A stretch of 64,000 nucleotides of DNA, taken from the NCBI GenBank assembly GCA_911728455.2, contig OU452226.1:13471938-13535937 (forward strand), read 5' to 3'. Below, piece by piece: positions 35,252 through 47,861 of the stretch. Within the stretch, counting starts at the first letter, position 1. Every line of letters starts with the position of its first letter. This DNA is from Marthasterias glacialis. Its lineage: Eukaryota; Echinodermata; Asteroidea; Forcipulatida; Asteriidae. A model generated the notes under the pieces. The model was given only the letters and a program-made list of their open reading frames with translations, did no database searches and was not told the DNA's origin. A program made the position numbers and the translations under genes.

Positions 35252-36117
35252 TAGATACAGACAGTTTGAATCCTATATTTTTTCTATCTCTTTAGCTGAT
35301 TCTGGCAAAAATGTCTAGAAAAACACCTCATGTTAAGAAGAAGACCATCAAGCTAACACACATATGCTGATATGAAAGAGAAAAAAAATACTTTATGAAA
35401 AAGTGAAACACTGGGTGTTCCTCACATAATGTGTTTAAGGAAAGCATGCACATTTTATGCCACTGCAACACCTCCGTTTTTGTATAATTCTCACCCGCAG
35501 CTATCAACCCTTCAGGTCTCAACATGCTATTCATGTTTATACTGGCCCGATCCTGCGTGTCAGAGAATAAATACCACTATTTTTCTTGGCGAGCACTACG
35601 GGCGTTTTCGTCCTCTCTCTTTTTTTTTTTCATCATTCGCAAACATTCAGGGCAGGAATGTGATCTTTTGTTTTGAATAATAATTGGGAGCGATTTACAA
35701 AGAGTTGAAGAAGAAGAAAAATTCATGCTTGCGAATAAGTTAAGCAGAGTTTGTTGAATAAGTTGAGATATGCATGCCAGTGCGTCAGTAACTCTTTAGT
35801 CAGCCATGAGAACTAAGCTATGGTCTTTACTATATCTCAACTAATCACTTTGTTATGACCAGGAATATATTAAGAGTGGACACCCAGGGGGAAGTATCGG
35901 TTATTTTATATAAGAGATCATTTGCATCCAAGTGTCTGGAAAGAATGAGATTAGGGAGAAGACACTACTTGATAGAGAATGGGAAAACTGAGAGGAGCAT
36001 CGGACTGAAAAGGAGCTGGGTAGTTCCTCGAAAACAGTGAACTGGCATTTAAACTGAAACACCAGCCTTGAAAACAATGTGACGTGATGCCTTAAACATG
36101 GTGCAGACGTTGAGAAA

Positions 36118-36226
36118 TAGTTGGCATGTCCTGGCTGAGCGGTCTAGCACACTGGACTCAAGCTTTGGTGTTTCTGACCAGCAGAGTGTGATGGGTTCGA
36201 GTCCTGGTCTTGACACTCTTATTTTA
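36118..36226 (+). mobile_element. tRNA-headed SINE (family 1), head only
   Basis: A-box CTGGCTGAGCGG and B-box GGGTTCGAGTCC of the family 1 head are intact. The copy stops at the TTAA-type element that begins at 36227. Confidence 0.8.
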
Positions 36227-36807
36227 CCAGTTGCCGCGGTGAATTTTTTTATTTTTTTTTTTATTTTTTCCCCCGTCCCCCTGGCAGAATTCCTTTGGTG
36301 GAATTGCCGGAATCTTTTTTCTTTGAGGGTATTGCTGGCACAAAGAAACCCTGACTTGACAATGCCAAGAGAATAAAGATTCTCTTTATTGGATGTAAAA
36401 TTCATGCACCTTGAATTACAAAGCATTGGTCGTTACCTATGGCATAGAAGTCGAACTAAACACGGAACCATGGCTCGATTGCTGGCTCACTCTGAATGAA
36501 CAACGTGGAAGCCTCTCGATACCTCATAATCCCCTTCTTGGAACAAAAGGACACAGGTCTACAATCGGGGATTACACAAAAACCGCCTCTCAATGGCCCC
36601 AAAATGCAATATATTCAAGACTTTTTTTGTCCATGTGTGGGTGTCGGCGTTAGACCGCATATGTGTGGTCTGTGCACGCTCCGCAGTTGAATGACTGAGC
36701 GACCTGTGGTCTGGTGGTCCAAAATTACATAATGACGTCTTAAGATGGCTTCCGTTTTCAGGCGGAGGAAACATTTGCGTGTATTCACGTCATCCAGTTT
36801 CAACTGG
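36227..36807 (+). mobile_element. TTAA/CCAGTTG MITE, copy 3, inserted in a SINE
   Basis: Starts CCAGTTGCCGCGG and ends TTTCAACTGG followed by TTAA at 36808-36811. The left flank is TTTA rather than TTAA. It directly abuts the tRNA-like head of a SINE (36118-36226), whose body is missing, so the SINE was truncated at or before this insertion. Confidence 0.88.
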
Positions 36808-37975
36808 TTAAAACTGCACCAATGCCAAATCTTCCTAAAAATATTTCCGATGTGCACATAAATCCCAATGGAGCAGAGACACATAATTTGTGCACGTGGC
36901 CTTTCCAGCGTAAAAGGTAGCACGTTACAAAAATAGAGTTACAGCGTTTCTGCAATATTTAAGTTCCAATACAGAATGACTGCTTAGAGCTGAAACAAAA
37001 CAAGGCAAAACCCCCAAAGATGAGGTAGACAACGTGACAGCACATTATGTGGGAAGACATGCACTAGAACGGCAGAAAATAGCGGCAGCATTTGTCATGG
37101 TACATTACCACTGATCACACGTGGAATAATTCAAGTGACCGTAACTTGATATATACATGTAGGTGTATTAAATTATTCAACCAAGATCAGGCTTCCAAGA
37201 TGTTTTGAAAATATTGTAAAGTTCCTTAGAGAGAAGTGTTTGCATTTGGTTTTCCTCCATGTTAAATGTAGGTTGACATTGTTAAGCCCAGTTCGAACTC
37301 TGTACAAAAGCGAATGTGAAGCAGGAGGCCTTTGCAGTCTTTTCCAATTGGAACTCAAGAAAGTTTACTTTGCTTTTTGGAATTTGGGTGGAGTATGCAC
37401 CGGTCTTAAGGCTATAAAAACACAACTTGTCTGGTTAAGTTAACAACTCTGCCGCAATAAGTTACAAGGCTTTCTTTTTTTGCCCCCATTCTTTCTTTCT
37501 TCTGTGATCAACATCCCAACATATTACCCTTAAAAAAAACTTCTCTTTTTTTTGTGGGCAGAAAACAAAACTTGAACCAACCTCATGTCCTTTGAGAAAT
37601 AGCACAAACCTCCTTTAATTAATTCCCCTGCAATCTAAACAGACAGTTTTATTAGACTAGTTCGGCTTGTTTCTGGACCTGATAGATGACGCCCTATATC
37701 TTAGACGTTTTCTTCATCCTTCATGCCAGGCAGATTGAGGTCAGGATATCTACTCGGTGTCTGAGAGTCATTTAGAATGTCATCAATCTAATGCAACTTA
37801 CAGGAGGCATAAGAATTAAACATACAGATGTGGTTTAATGTCTTCAAGCTCTATTCTAACACACAGAGGAATGGGGGAAAAAACCTTTAAAAATATATAT
37901 ATATATATATTTTCAAAGCAATGACCAAAGTTAGACACTTTGCTCTTGCTTTAAGATGCTCTGTCTCCTCCTCAA

Positions 37976-38478
37976 CCAGTTGCCACCGGGATTCTTTTTT
38001 TTCTTCTTTTTTTCTTTCCCCCTGTCGGGATTCTTTTGGCAGAACTGCCGAGATCTTTGTTCTTCAAGGGTACCACTGGCACAAAGAAACCCTGACTTGA
38101 CAATGCCAAGAGAAGAAAGATTATCTTTATTGGATTGTCCATTTTGTTTCTCGAAAGACAATGATTGAACAATGGTGGAAGCCTCTCGACGCCTCGTAGT
38201 CCTCTTCTTGGAACAAAAGGACAAAGGTCTATAATCGGGGATTACACAAAACCTCTCAATGGCCAGAAAACACTAATATATTCAAGACCTTTTTTGTCCT
38301 TTTGTGGGTGAAACGAAGCGTTAGACGGCATATGTGTGGTCTGTGTACGCTCCGCAGTTGAATGACCGGGCGACTTTTGCTCCAGTGGTCCAAAAAAACA
38401 TAATGGCGTCTTTACACAGCTTCCGTTTCCAGGCAGGGGAAACATTTGTGTGTATTCACGTCATCCGGCCCCTACTGG
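37976..38478 (+). mobile_element. TTAA/CCAGTTG MITE, copy 4
   Basis: Starts CCAGTTGCCACCGGG and ends CCCCTACTGG followed by TTAA at 38479-38482. Internal order is the same as copy 3, only 1.2 kb away and in the same orientation; the copies differ by many substitutions and small indels, so they look like separate insertions or an old duplication. Confidence 0.88.
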
Positions 38479-39523
38479 TTAAGCCTCTTCTGCAGGTACT
38501 TCCATGGTACATGTGCAGAAGGTCTCTCACTCCTTGTAACTTCACTCACAGCACAGATTTTCCCACATCTCCTCACCCCTTCACTGTATCTGTGTTCCCA
38601 AGGTCAACACTGTGAGATATTCAAATAGCTTCCCCCCCCCCCTACTTCAGCTGCACTTTGGAAATCCCTAACTGTATCTTGTTTCCCCACCATCTTATAA
38701 TCTATACTAATTTGAGAGGAGTGTGAACAGATACCTTCTCTCTCTCTAAGTACAAACTGTCTTTATTTTTCTTGTAGCCTGTGCCTTGAGTGGGCCTGCA
38801 GCCTTGTGTTCGACGTTTTGTCCATGAAAAAAAAAAAAAATTCAAGGGTTGTGCAACGATAGTGCATCATTAGTCTACATGTTTATTTATGAGCTGTTTT
38901 AACAATTCCCATTCATTATGAAGTGCCCTATAAATTCAAAACCATGGACACATTTTCAGTCATCATCCAATCGTTTCCCTGGAGTGAAATTCTATAATTT
39001 CTCGTTGATCGGAAAGGAAAGTTGGTAGCTGAAGGAAAGTAATTATTTCCGAGATTAATATAACTCCCAGGCAGCTTCACCCTGACCACTCAAGCCTCCT
39101 TCAAAACCTTGGAGATGCAATCGGAACCTGGCTTGCCCGTCAACCGCAGTTTGTTTCAACCCCAACCCCAAGTCAAGATCTAATTTGAGAGCACTTAGCC
39201 TCAATTCTCAGAAGAACGAGAGAAAAAAAATATTCTTTGTGGGTTTATAATAACAGGAGGAAAGTGATCAAGCGTGAAATCACCATTGAGGGTTTCAGTT
39301 TTTCACGAAAGGTTCAACTTAAACCACATGAATGATGTATGTAAGTAAATTTGGCTTCAGTAATATGTTGTGGCTTCACTGATGAATACATCCACTTTGA
39401 CATTTACAATTATGCGCTTACTGTCAGAGAATTCAAACTCTGTATGTTAAGGAGTAAGAACTGAGGACAATGCAGTCCTTCATAACAACATAAAAGTAGA
39501 TCTTGGCAAAACTACATGCACAA

Positions 39524-39746
39524 CATGGAATTTGGCACACAGTGAGTAGGCCTATGTCATGCGAAAGATATTTAGCTGTAGGGCCATCGCAGATTCGTCC
39601 TTTGAAAAATATATTAGTAGAATATTAACGAGCAATTTTCAAAATGGCTGCCATTGCCCATATTTTTTTCAAATGACAAATCTGCGTTGGCTCTATAGCT
39701 AAATATCTTTCTCATGACACACTCTGACTGTGTGCCAAATTCCATG
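39524..39746. mobile_element. Foldback element (CATGGAATTTGGCACAC arms)
   Basis: CATGGAATTTGGCACACAGT and GAAAGATATTTAGCTGTAGG are mirrored by GACTGTGTGCCAAATTCCAT and CTATAGCTAAATATCTTTCT. Arms are about 80 bp around a core that includes AAAATGGCTGCCATTGCCCA. Confidence 0.85.
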
Positions 39747-40130
39747 CTTGTATCATCAACACATCAAAGACACAATCCCATTACCTACGTGCCGTACTAT
39801 AAAACCCCTTGAGATATATTTAAATGTTAATAAGTGTCCAAACAAATTCACTTTGACTTTACAACTTAATTCAGAATAATGAATTTACAATAGAAGCTGT
39901 GGATCCCTGCTTTTCATCTCTCATTAAGGTTTAGTTCCCCATTGCACTAAAGCATCACATGACAGGTTTACAGTTCCTGCCTGTTTACACTGGCTTCCAT
40001 ATTTTGGGGGGTTTTCCCCGTCTAAATGATACAACTGACCACCTCATGGTCTTATCTTTACAATACAGGCAAATCTCTATAGTCCTGCACTCAATACAGT
40101 GTAAGGAACATATCAGGATCCCTCGATTTT

Positions 40131-40305
40131 ATAGACCTTATGCACATGACGTCATTTGAGTAGGGCGCCCTCGTCTAGAGGTCAAAATGAGGTTGTTCAT
40201 TGGCCAATCCTGTGCGCCGCGCGTACAAATCTCTGCGTTTCCATTGTTACATCATCGATTTACCTCGAAGATGGCGGCGTGATGACGTCAATGCATAAGG
40301 TCTAT
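40131..40305. mobile_element. ATAGACCTT-ended MITE, copy 1
   Basis: ATAGACCTTATGCACATGAC and GTCAATGCATAAGGTCTAT are near-perfect inverted ends of a 175-bp element; TGACGTCAT follows each end. The interior is CpG-rich (GTGCGCCGCGCGTAC). Confidence 0.88.
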
Positions 40306-42696
40306 TGCAAGAGACAGACAATGCTCTCCAGCAGGCATTGCTTAAATTCCCTCCTCTAATGCTCTAACACTGAACATTACTTTAATTCTCTACTGAGGAG
40401 AATGCATTACTATAATCATACAGCAACCTCCACACCAGTCATCCATCTTCATTTATAACAACAAATTCTTGTCAAAGTCGGAATAAATTCATAATAATGC
40501 CCCGATCCATGACCATTTTTTCCGAGGACTCAAACTTGTACTTGAAGATTTCTCCAGACGTGAGGGTGTTTCAATGTCACATCAGTAGGTGTATCGCATC
40601 GCACTACTTCACCAACGAATTATCTCAAATTTGCTAATGGACAAGAAAGCAGTGGGAGAAACACAGAATGGAAATCTCCGAATTTAATTTGACAAATTGG
40701 AGAATTACAGACCTAATGTGCTGAGGGAATGCTGTCCGTTGTAACGAAATCTGTTATTACATTTGGTTTAATTCTCGCGTCTGCTGCGGGAAACATATTT
40801 GCGCACAGCAGAAGATTTCTGCAGGCAGCTGTATCGGTTACCAGTGGAAGAATTACGAATGCAAGTCATGGTATGATTTGACATTATATTTCTTGCAGAT
40901 TACTTTAGTTTATCTGAATAGGTTCAAGAAAATTTCTAAACGCCAACACAAGCTTGGCTTCGTTACAATGTACATATTCCTGCCAAGCGCAACTATTCTA
41001 AGCATATCACATCGCTGTCATTTTTTTCGAGGTGACAAACGTGTCAAAAACCATAACATTTTGCAAATCAGTTTTTTAAATTCATGATGTACTCAATGCT
41101 GTTAACATTTTCACCAAGTTTCAGGACCTAAAACATAATAGGTTCATAATTAGATTAATTAGCATAACTGACAAATCACATATTTTCAATTTTTTTTATT
41201 TTTTTGTGACAAATTATAATTCGCCCTGCTACCCATTGAAATACATATGCCAAAATAGGTGTGGTTTGACTTTTGTGTTTTTACGAAGCGACCAAACAGT
41301 TATTTGTTGTTTTTAGAAAGTGACAAAAAAAGTGTTTAGAAAATAATAAAAAACCAAAACAGTGATAGGTTAAAAAAATATTGATAGTTCTGTATGTTTG
41401 AAGAAGTCAGCTTGATTTTGATAGTAAACTTTAAAAGAAAAACTGGGAAGTAGTGTCCTAAACAATAGTTTTAAAAATAGTTCAACTGCAAACTTGATGT
41501 TCTTAAAATGCGTATTTTGGGTTACGGGGCTATATCGTCACTTTGTAAAAACGGCGACAATATTTGAGTGCTTATTTCATTAAACTCATCTGAAATGCAT
41601 CTAGGTTTTTTCCTTTTTGCACGTATAATTGTGACATTGTTGAAAAGAGGGTATAATTGGTTACTTAACTACCTCAAGATGACTCCTAGCCCTTCAAGTA
41701 ATTGCGCGAAGGTCTGTATTCAAGACAAACCCATCCAGCAAGATGGAAAAACAGACGCCAAGATTAAGAGAGATTAAATAAAAATCAAAGCTACAACGGA
41801 GTAAGTAATTAAGCACAAATCAAACTCATAGAGTGAGTTATACCCAGTGAAGTGCAAAAACGGCTACTTTGCCGGGATGACACATGCCGATATGGTGCAG
41901 CTGCAGTGATACTATCAACTCAACTGCGAAAACTCTTTGCTTCGGACGTGTCAGAATCCATACCATACCTCCACCTGTCAACACAATAATAGTCACAAGT
42001 GATACCACTTCCCCATGCTCTCGACGACTCGCCGATAATTCATGCAGTCGTGCCTGACTGCATGCGGGCGGGCCCGGTCGTTAATTTCGGCCGGCGAAAA
42101 TCGCAGAGCAATTTTAGCTTTGGCGGTGGCGGCGTATTATTTCAGATGTTCGGAGAGGAATGTCCCGAAGCAATGTCCAATTACTGTACAAATAAAACTC
42201 GTCATGTGAAAGAATGCAATGAGCGCTCTGCAAACCACTCCCTTGAAATTACATTTCCATTTAAACTACATCCATGTTGGGGAATAATAGTGTTGCATGA
42301 CATCTGCTGTTGGAATAACACTGAGCCTTTCAAGGAATTAATGAAGTTTGGTGGAGCTGCGGCGGGAAATTATCCCATTGGTTCTAAATCACTCCAGACG
42401 TTTTCATCACAACTAATTCAATGAAACCAGAGAAAAGTTGTTATCAAAAGATCTAATTTACAATAACTTCGCAATCGGTTACGCCCAGGAATTCTACTTT
42501 TAAAATATATTCCTGAATATACTATTTTTTTTTAGAAATCGGGAGAAGTTTTTTTGAATGTATTCAATAATTTCCTCTCAATTTCTAAAAAAATAATTTA
42601 CGTCTGCACATCAAAAAACATTTATAACAAGTTTAGTTTGACATGAAAATGTGTCCAAATACAGAACATTTAGAAGTCTGAGTAAATCTTCACTAG

Positions 42697-42885
42697 AAAT
42701 AAATGACCCAAGGAAGTACGTCACACGCAGCGACTGTGCAGCGCTACCACAATGGGAGTCAACGGGTAAGGGTGACGCCACGCCGCCAACAATTCGCACT
42801 ACAATGTACAACACGCAGGGACATTGACTAACAAAATGGCACAACTAAGATCATTGTGATGATGACGTCAGGTGAATTGGATCAA
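42697..42885 (-). mobile_element. TTGACCCAATTCACCTGACG element, copy 2
   Basis: The right end TGACGTCAGGTGAATTGGAT is the reverse complement of the terminus at 31953. The left end AATGACCCAAGGAAGTACGT is a weaker inverted match. Confidence 0.55.
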
Positions 42886-43289
42886 TAGGAAAACAGTCAT
42901 AATTCTGCAGACGACGTTTACCTCAAGCGTCAAATCGTTTTGGGTTTTCATTCCAAAGAAAAAAGTCAGAGTTTTAAATTATCCAGGTTCACGTAAACTT
43001 TTATGCTTACTACCCACACATGATCACCATGCAATATTCCAGGGAAGGTGTTTATCGAGTCCGAGTGTTAGGTCTGTGTGTTTTTATTTGACGCAATGAA
43101 AGGTTAGCCACATTACAGTTAATAGCTTGGGGCAGTGAGCTTGCAACAATTCTGGCAATGCACATTACAAGTACATGCTGTATGTAAGATGAAACTCTCT
43201 TTCGCTACAATTAAAAAACGAGTAACGATGAGACTTCCGTTGACTATGACTGATATGAGACAGAAGTTTATGACTACATGGAAAAAGTT

Positions 43290-43566
43290 CAGGCCTGATA
43301 CTTCATGCAGGCAACTGCCTCCGTTGCCCCTGGTCATTGCCTTGGTGCCACTAGAAATTCACAATTTCCTAATAGAGGTGCCCTCCCTTTATCAAGAAGA
43401 AAATGCCTTGATGCTCTTGCCCTGGAGGCCTGAAGTTATATCCAACAAGTTGCCCCTGGTCATCGCCTTGGTGCACTTGAAATGTCCCAATAGAAGTTTC
43501 CAATTTCATCATAGAGGTGCCTTTTATCAAGAAGAAAATGGTTTGGTGCCCATACCCTGAAGGCCT
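43290..43566 (-). repeat. CAGGCCTG element, tandemly duplicated with flank
   Basis: A copy at 43290-43432 is followed by a second partial copy. Both end in AGGCCTGAAGTTATATCCAA or a close variant, so the duplicated unit includes flanking sequence (GTTATATCCAACA). The second copy lacks the left terminus. Confidence 0.7.
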
Positions 43567-43850
43567 AAAGTTATATCCAACACATTGGTGGCAATCATAA
43601 TGAGAGATATGTTTGTTTTAAGAACCGTCACACTCCAGGAAAGTGTTTGAAACCAATTTAATTTTCATTGCTATCAAAATGCAAACTGTGGCATGTATAT
43701 ACAACCAACTTTAAAAAAAGGGAAAAAAGGCTGTTAGTTTTTATATATGCTATTTTCCTTGTTAAAAACAGAGAACCACTGGAGGGCACGCTTTTCAAAA
43801 ACAAATTGCACACACTTAAAGCATCTCTGTAATAAACTCTCTTGTAACAC

Positions 43851-44253
43851 CAGAATCTTATATAGCGCACATATGTACCAGCAATTAGGTACCCAAGGCA
43901 CTTATTATGTTATTTTTAAGGCAGCTTTTTGAATTTTTAATTATGAGAGCCATTTGTGTAGCACCTTGTAATGGTTTAAAAGGTGCTGCGGTGCATTCAG
44001 CAGCCACCACTGGAAACACCAGGGCAAACCCCTTCTCTTAGCGATAAGTATATCTGGGTTTTTACGTGCATTACACAACAGACAGGACCAACGGCTTTAC
44101 ATCCTATCCGAAGGACGACGCAATAATGGTTGAGTGTCTTGCTTAATTAATAAGGACACAAGTGTCACGACCGGGACTCAAACCCACACTCTGCTGATCA
44201 GAACACCAGAGCTTGAGTCCGGTGCACTTGATTGCTCGGCCAGGACACGCCAT
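43851..44253 (-). mobile_element. tRNA-headed SINE (family 1), near-complete copy
   Basis: From the right: head GGCGTGTCCTGGCCGAGCAA (A-box), GGGTTTGAGTCC (B-box), then the GGATAGGATGTAAAGCC core and a tail containing GCGCTATATAAGATTC. About 400 bp, as in the copy at 6858-7257. Confidence 0.85.
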
Positions 44254-45149
44254 TGTAAACTTTCATTTGAAGTATGTCAAAGTTTAGTAACAGTTACAAC
44301 GAGTTATTACCAGGACCCGACATTATCTGCACAATACCAGCATCCATGTGCAAACAACAAACAATGAGCATGAGCAAGTATTTTGAGCATTGAGTTATGT
44401 GGGTTTTCCGTGTGTTGAATCATCACAATCTGTTTGTTTGAAGAAAAAAATTCTAAATTTTGGGGGTCCTTCGTCGAAAAATCGGGTGATGCAACTCTGT
44501 CAAAGTATTTGTGTATATTATGAAAGCCTCCATTGAATTCGGATAGTTTTTGTCACAATATTTACATGTAAGGGGTTTTTTTTTGGGGGGGGGGGTTTAT
44601 TAAGAATATGCAACTTAGTAGCATTGGCTGTTGTCAATGTGTGTTGCATCTTCCCTTAAAAAACAGAAATGTTGAATTTACCCTTTGAGAAACTGATCTT
44701 CCTTTGTGACATTTCCGTTGATCACAGTTGAGATTGTTACACTACTCGGGGCCCGTACAGCTGCTACGGATTCTGAAATTGGAGTGACTTCACTCTCAGT
44801 ACACGGAATCCGATTCTACTCTGTGAGTCGAGACAGTCGGTGTTATATATTAGAAACCAGACACTCGCTGACCATACTCAGGACAAACACATTTCAGAGT
44901 CGTTTCCAAAGATCAATTCCAAATTTTCTTTTTTTTTAAGTTTATGAAATGTTTGGTGAGGTATGGAATTCATGGTACATTATGAGAACCAGCAAGATTA
45001 GGAGCTCCTATGGTTGGAAATGGAGGAAATGTTTCAAATTGGTGACTGAATAGAAAAACAAATCCAAAAAATACCTGCGGGAACCTTAAAGCAAGAACTG
45101 CTGAATTTTGGTAAAACATTTAAAAACAAAACAAAACATGTAATGTGTT

Positions 45150-45754
45150 GTTTACTCTTCCATTTTTTCCCGTCCAGTCTGACAGGAATTATTTTCTCGG
45201 AACGGACAGAATCAGTTGTCTTAGAGAGAACCGCTGGCACAAAGAAACCTTGACTTGACAAAAGCCAAGAGAACAAAGATTCTCTTTTGAAGCACAAGGT
45301 TTGTTTTCTCTATCGAGAAAATGTCAAATTCATGCACCGTGAATTGCAATGAAATCACAGCCATGAGCTACGGCCGAGGACTGGTCCAAGACTGGATCCC
45401 TGGTTTTACTCTGACTTACCTCCATTGAGCCAAATTACAATCAATAAACAATAATGGAAGCCTCTCGATGTCTCATAATCGTCTTCTTGGAACAAAAGGA
45501 CAAAGGTACCAGGGATTTCACATTAACAACTGCACAATTGACAAAAATTGGCAAAATACTGAGCGCCATCTGTCCTGCTTGTGTGGGTGAATCGAAGTGT
45601 TACACAGCATGTGTTCTGTGCATGCTAAGCAGTGAAATGTGCGGCCGACCTTTGATCCGATATTCCCAATTTTACACAATGGCAAGTTTCAACATCGCTC
45701 ATTTGCCAGCTCGAAAAATATTTTCGTGGATACACATCAGCCGATGCCAACTGG
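45150..45754 (+). mobile_element. TTAA/CCAGTTG MITE, copy 5
   Basis: The left terminus is eroded, but CTGGCACAAAGAAACCTTGA, CTTGGAACAAAAGGACAAAG and the final GATGCCAACTGG follow the family order. The right flank is TGAA instead of TTAA. Confidence 0.8.
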
Positions 45755-46574
45755 TGAATAACAATCCACACATAGTGCCTTTTAATTATCAAATGATTGC
45801 AATACGATCAACGATCTATTCGCGAATGTTGAGGCATTTATGTCCAACACATTAAGCACAGAGTGTGTTCTTATGATATATACATGTTTTTTAATTGGCA
45901 TTATATTTGATGTGTTATAAATTATTAGAAGATTGTGATTATAATCCAGACAGAAAGTTGTTCAACTTTTGTCCTTGACGTTGGACCATCAAGTAGTGTC
46001 ACATTCTTCTGCTTCAATTTCTGTCTTAATCAGGGATGGAGGATTGACTGAATTCCGTCTAATCTATAAACAAAATCAATGGAATAATTAGCTTGGCCCC
46101 GGCAAAGAGGCTAGTGTATGGGTAATTTATTACGGATTGAAAAGCAATTAGGCCTGGAGGTTAATGATAATAAGTAGTTTGTTTAGACAAAGTGAAGTCT
46201 GCTTTTAAAATCTCCTTATTTTGAAGGCATGTGTGGCTCTTTTATTAAAGTGTCTGTCAGTTCTACTTTTTAAGTATTATTTCTGCTATTATTAATATTA
46301 TTATTATTATTATCTAAATAAAAGGGAATTTAATAACCAGAATTTAATAACCAGAGCTTGACAGGTTTAAATAATTGACAATCATCCACACAAATTATCT
46401 ATTAGGCCTAATGTATTTTGAATTCTTCCTAAACACAACTTTTGACTTTTCAGCTGCCAGAGGGAACTGAGGCATGCTAAATATAATGTAACTTGGACTG
46501 CTTGTCTTTTGGCTTTAATATAAAAAAAATTAGTATTTCCTTTGAATAATACGTTTATCTGTCTATTTATTAAT

Positions 46575-46963
46575 TTGTCCCGCAATATTTGTTCAGTAGT
46601 ATGTGAGGAATGTCTCTCACCTTATACTCTAAGTTGTGATCTTCGATCTTCAAACAAACTTCTTCTTACTGTTCCTAAAACAACCACATCCTATGGCGAT
46701 CGTGCCTCTTCTGTATCCGCTCCCAAATTCTGGAACTCTTTACCATTAAATATCAGAGCTACAGAATCTCGGGACATTTTCCTCCAAAGCACGCTTAGAG
46801 CACATCTGCTCAGCACTGCTTATGACTGACTCTATGCGTACTGTGTTTATCCACTTGATTTTTTCAGTGCATGAAAATCTCTCTTCTTTTGTTTCCTTTT
46901 CTCAGCGCCTTGGAATATGTTTGGTCATAAATAGACGGCGCTTTACAAATTTGTATTTTTATT
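46575..46963 (+). mobile_element. Non-LTR retrotransposon 3' end (RT C-terminus and tail)
   Basis: A frame ending at 46829 encodes CDLRSSNKLLLTVPKTTTSY, GDRASSVSAPKFWNSLPLNI and an AHLLSTAYD end, the characteristic C-terminus after the reverse transcriptase of CR1/Jockey-like LINEs (YGDR, FWNSLP). A short 3' UTR follows with CAGCGCCTTGGAATATG, GACGGCGCTTTACAAAT and a TATTTTTATTT end. The catalytic RT domain and any endonuclease are absent, so it is a dead 5'-truncated copy. Confidence 0.85.
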
Positions 46964-47324
46964 TAAGGCAGGGCACTTTTTATTGGAGAGCTGTTGATAG
47001 TATAAAACACTGTGAAAGTTGATTCCCCTTGAAGAAATGTGGTTTGGGAGAAAAAGATCATTTTCTGCCCTTAAAGTTGAATCTGATAAACGATTCATGT
47101 ATAAATTGTTTCTCACGCAATGAAAAACATGCAGTTCCAGCATTTTCGGATCCTTCGCTCGGAATAATGGGAAATAACCGCTCCACACTTTCACCGTTAT
47201 CTCAAGAACGCTACCATCTTTTGAAACAAAGCTGCCACCGGTTAGTTTTATGGCATATATCTACAATTACATAGGATTGAAACAAACATCCAGTTCCAAA
47301 TACCAAAGGTATCCCTTGCCTTTA
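46964..47324. mobile_element. AAAGGCAGGG-ended TIR element, copy 1
   Basis: TTTAAGGCAGGGCACTTTTT and AAGGTATCCCTTGCCTTTAA are inverted ends. GAGCTGTTGATAGTATAAAA and TCAAGAACGCTACCATCTTT are shared, reversed, with 59826-60382. It begins exactly where the LINE tail ends. Confidence 0.8.
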
Positions 47325-47838
47325 ATATTTGTAATATTTGTAAATCATCACAAGATGAATTCCAACCAAATGTCTACTTTACATTGTACGCGTGAACTTC
47401 TTAAAACGCTAATAAAATATTTGTATCGGTCTCACAGGTGTATCTCATTTTTCATTTTTCTAGTTTAATTTTTAATAAATATGCCAAGAAGGCATTTCAA
47501 ATGCAGCAGCTGTGCCATGTATACTATTATTTCCAAAGTATATAATTGACAAATAGTTGTTATGCTGTTTGGAATTTAAAACAAAAACAGATTTGATCAA
47601 CAGACAGGCCTTTCTCAAGATTACATGTTTTATCAGATGTAACAGGGTACCGGGGAAACAAAAATGCAAGGGGGGTGAAGGAAAAAAAATCCATCATGCT
47701 ATCAGGTCTTGCCATCGCCAGTGTTACATCTGCTTCAACCAGCGTGGTAAGTCACACCCTCGAGAAATATTAACATGTTCCAATAGCATTGACATTATAT
47801 CCGTGTGTCACCCAGGGAATTCCAACGACAAGATAGGC

Positions 47839-47861
47839 AGAAGAAGAAGAAGAAGAAGAAG
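47839..47861. repeat. (GAA)n microsatellite
   Basis: Seven AGA/GAA units followed by GGGG and an A-run. Confidence 0.9.

Larger units (their letters stand above)
34846..45149. other. No cellular gene seen; repeats only
   Basis: Upstream of the candidate first exon. Unassigned stretches include 35260-36115, 36812-37970, 38490-39520 and 40310-42690. A GC-richer patch at 42000-42130 (GGGCGGGCCCGG, GGCGGTGGCGGCG) might be regulatory, but nothing supports a specific role. A frame of 141 codons starting at 41999 has no recognisable domain. Confidence 0.4.

Noticed and set aside
37972..38224. Similar-looking peptides from several frames (around 36049-36426, 37931-38224, 45034-45297, 24707-25042)
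   Set aside because: They are translations of copies of the same non-coding TTAA element in its various frames; stops and frameshifts differ between copies, so there is no conserved protein.
41999..42424. 141-codon frame in a GC-rich patch
   Set aside because: Gly/Cys-rich with no domain; GC content alone can keep the frame open. Kept only as a possible regulatory patch.
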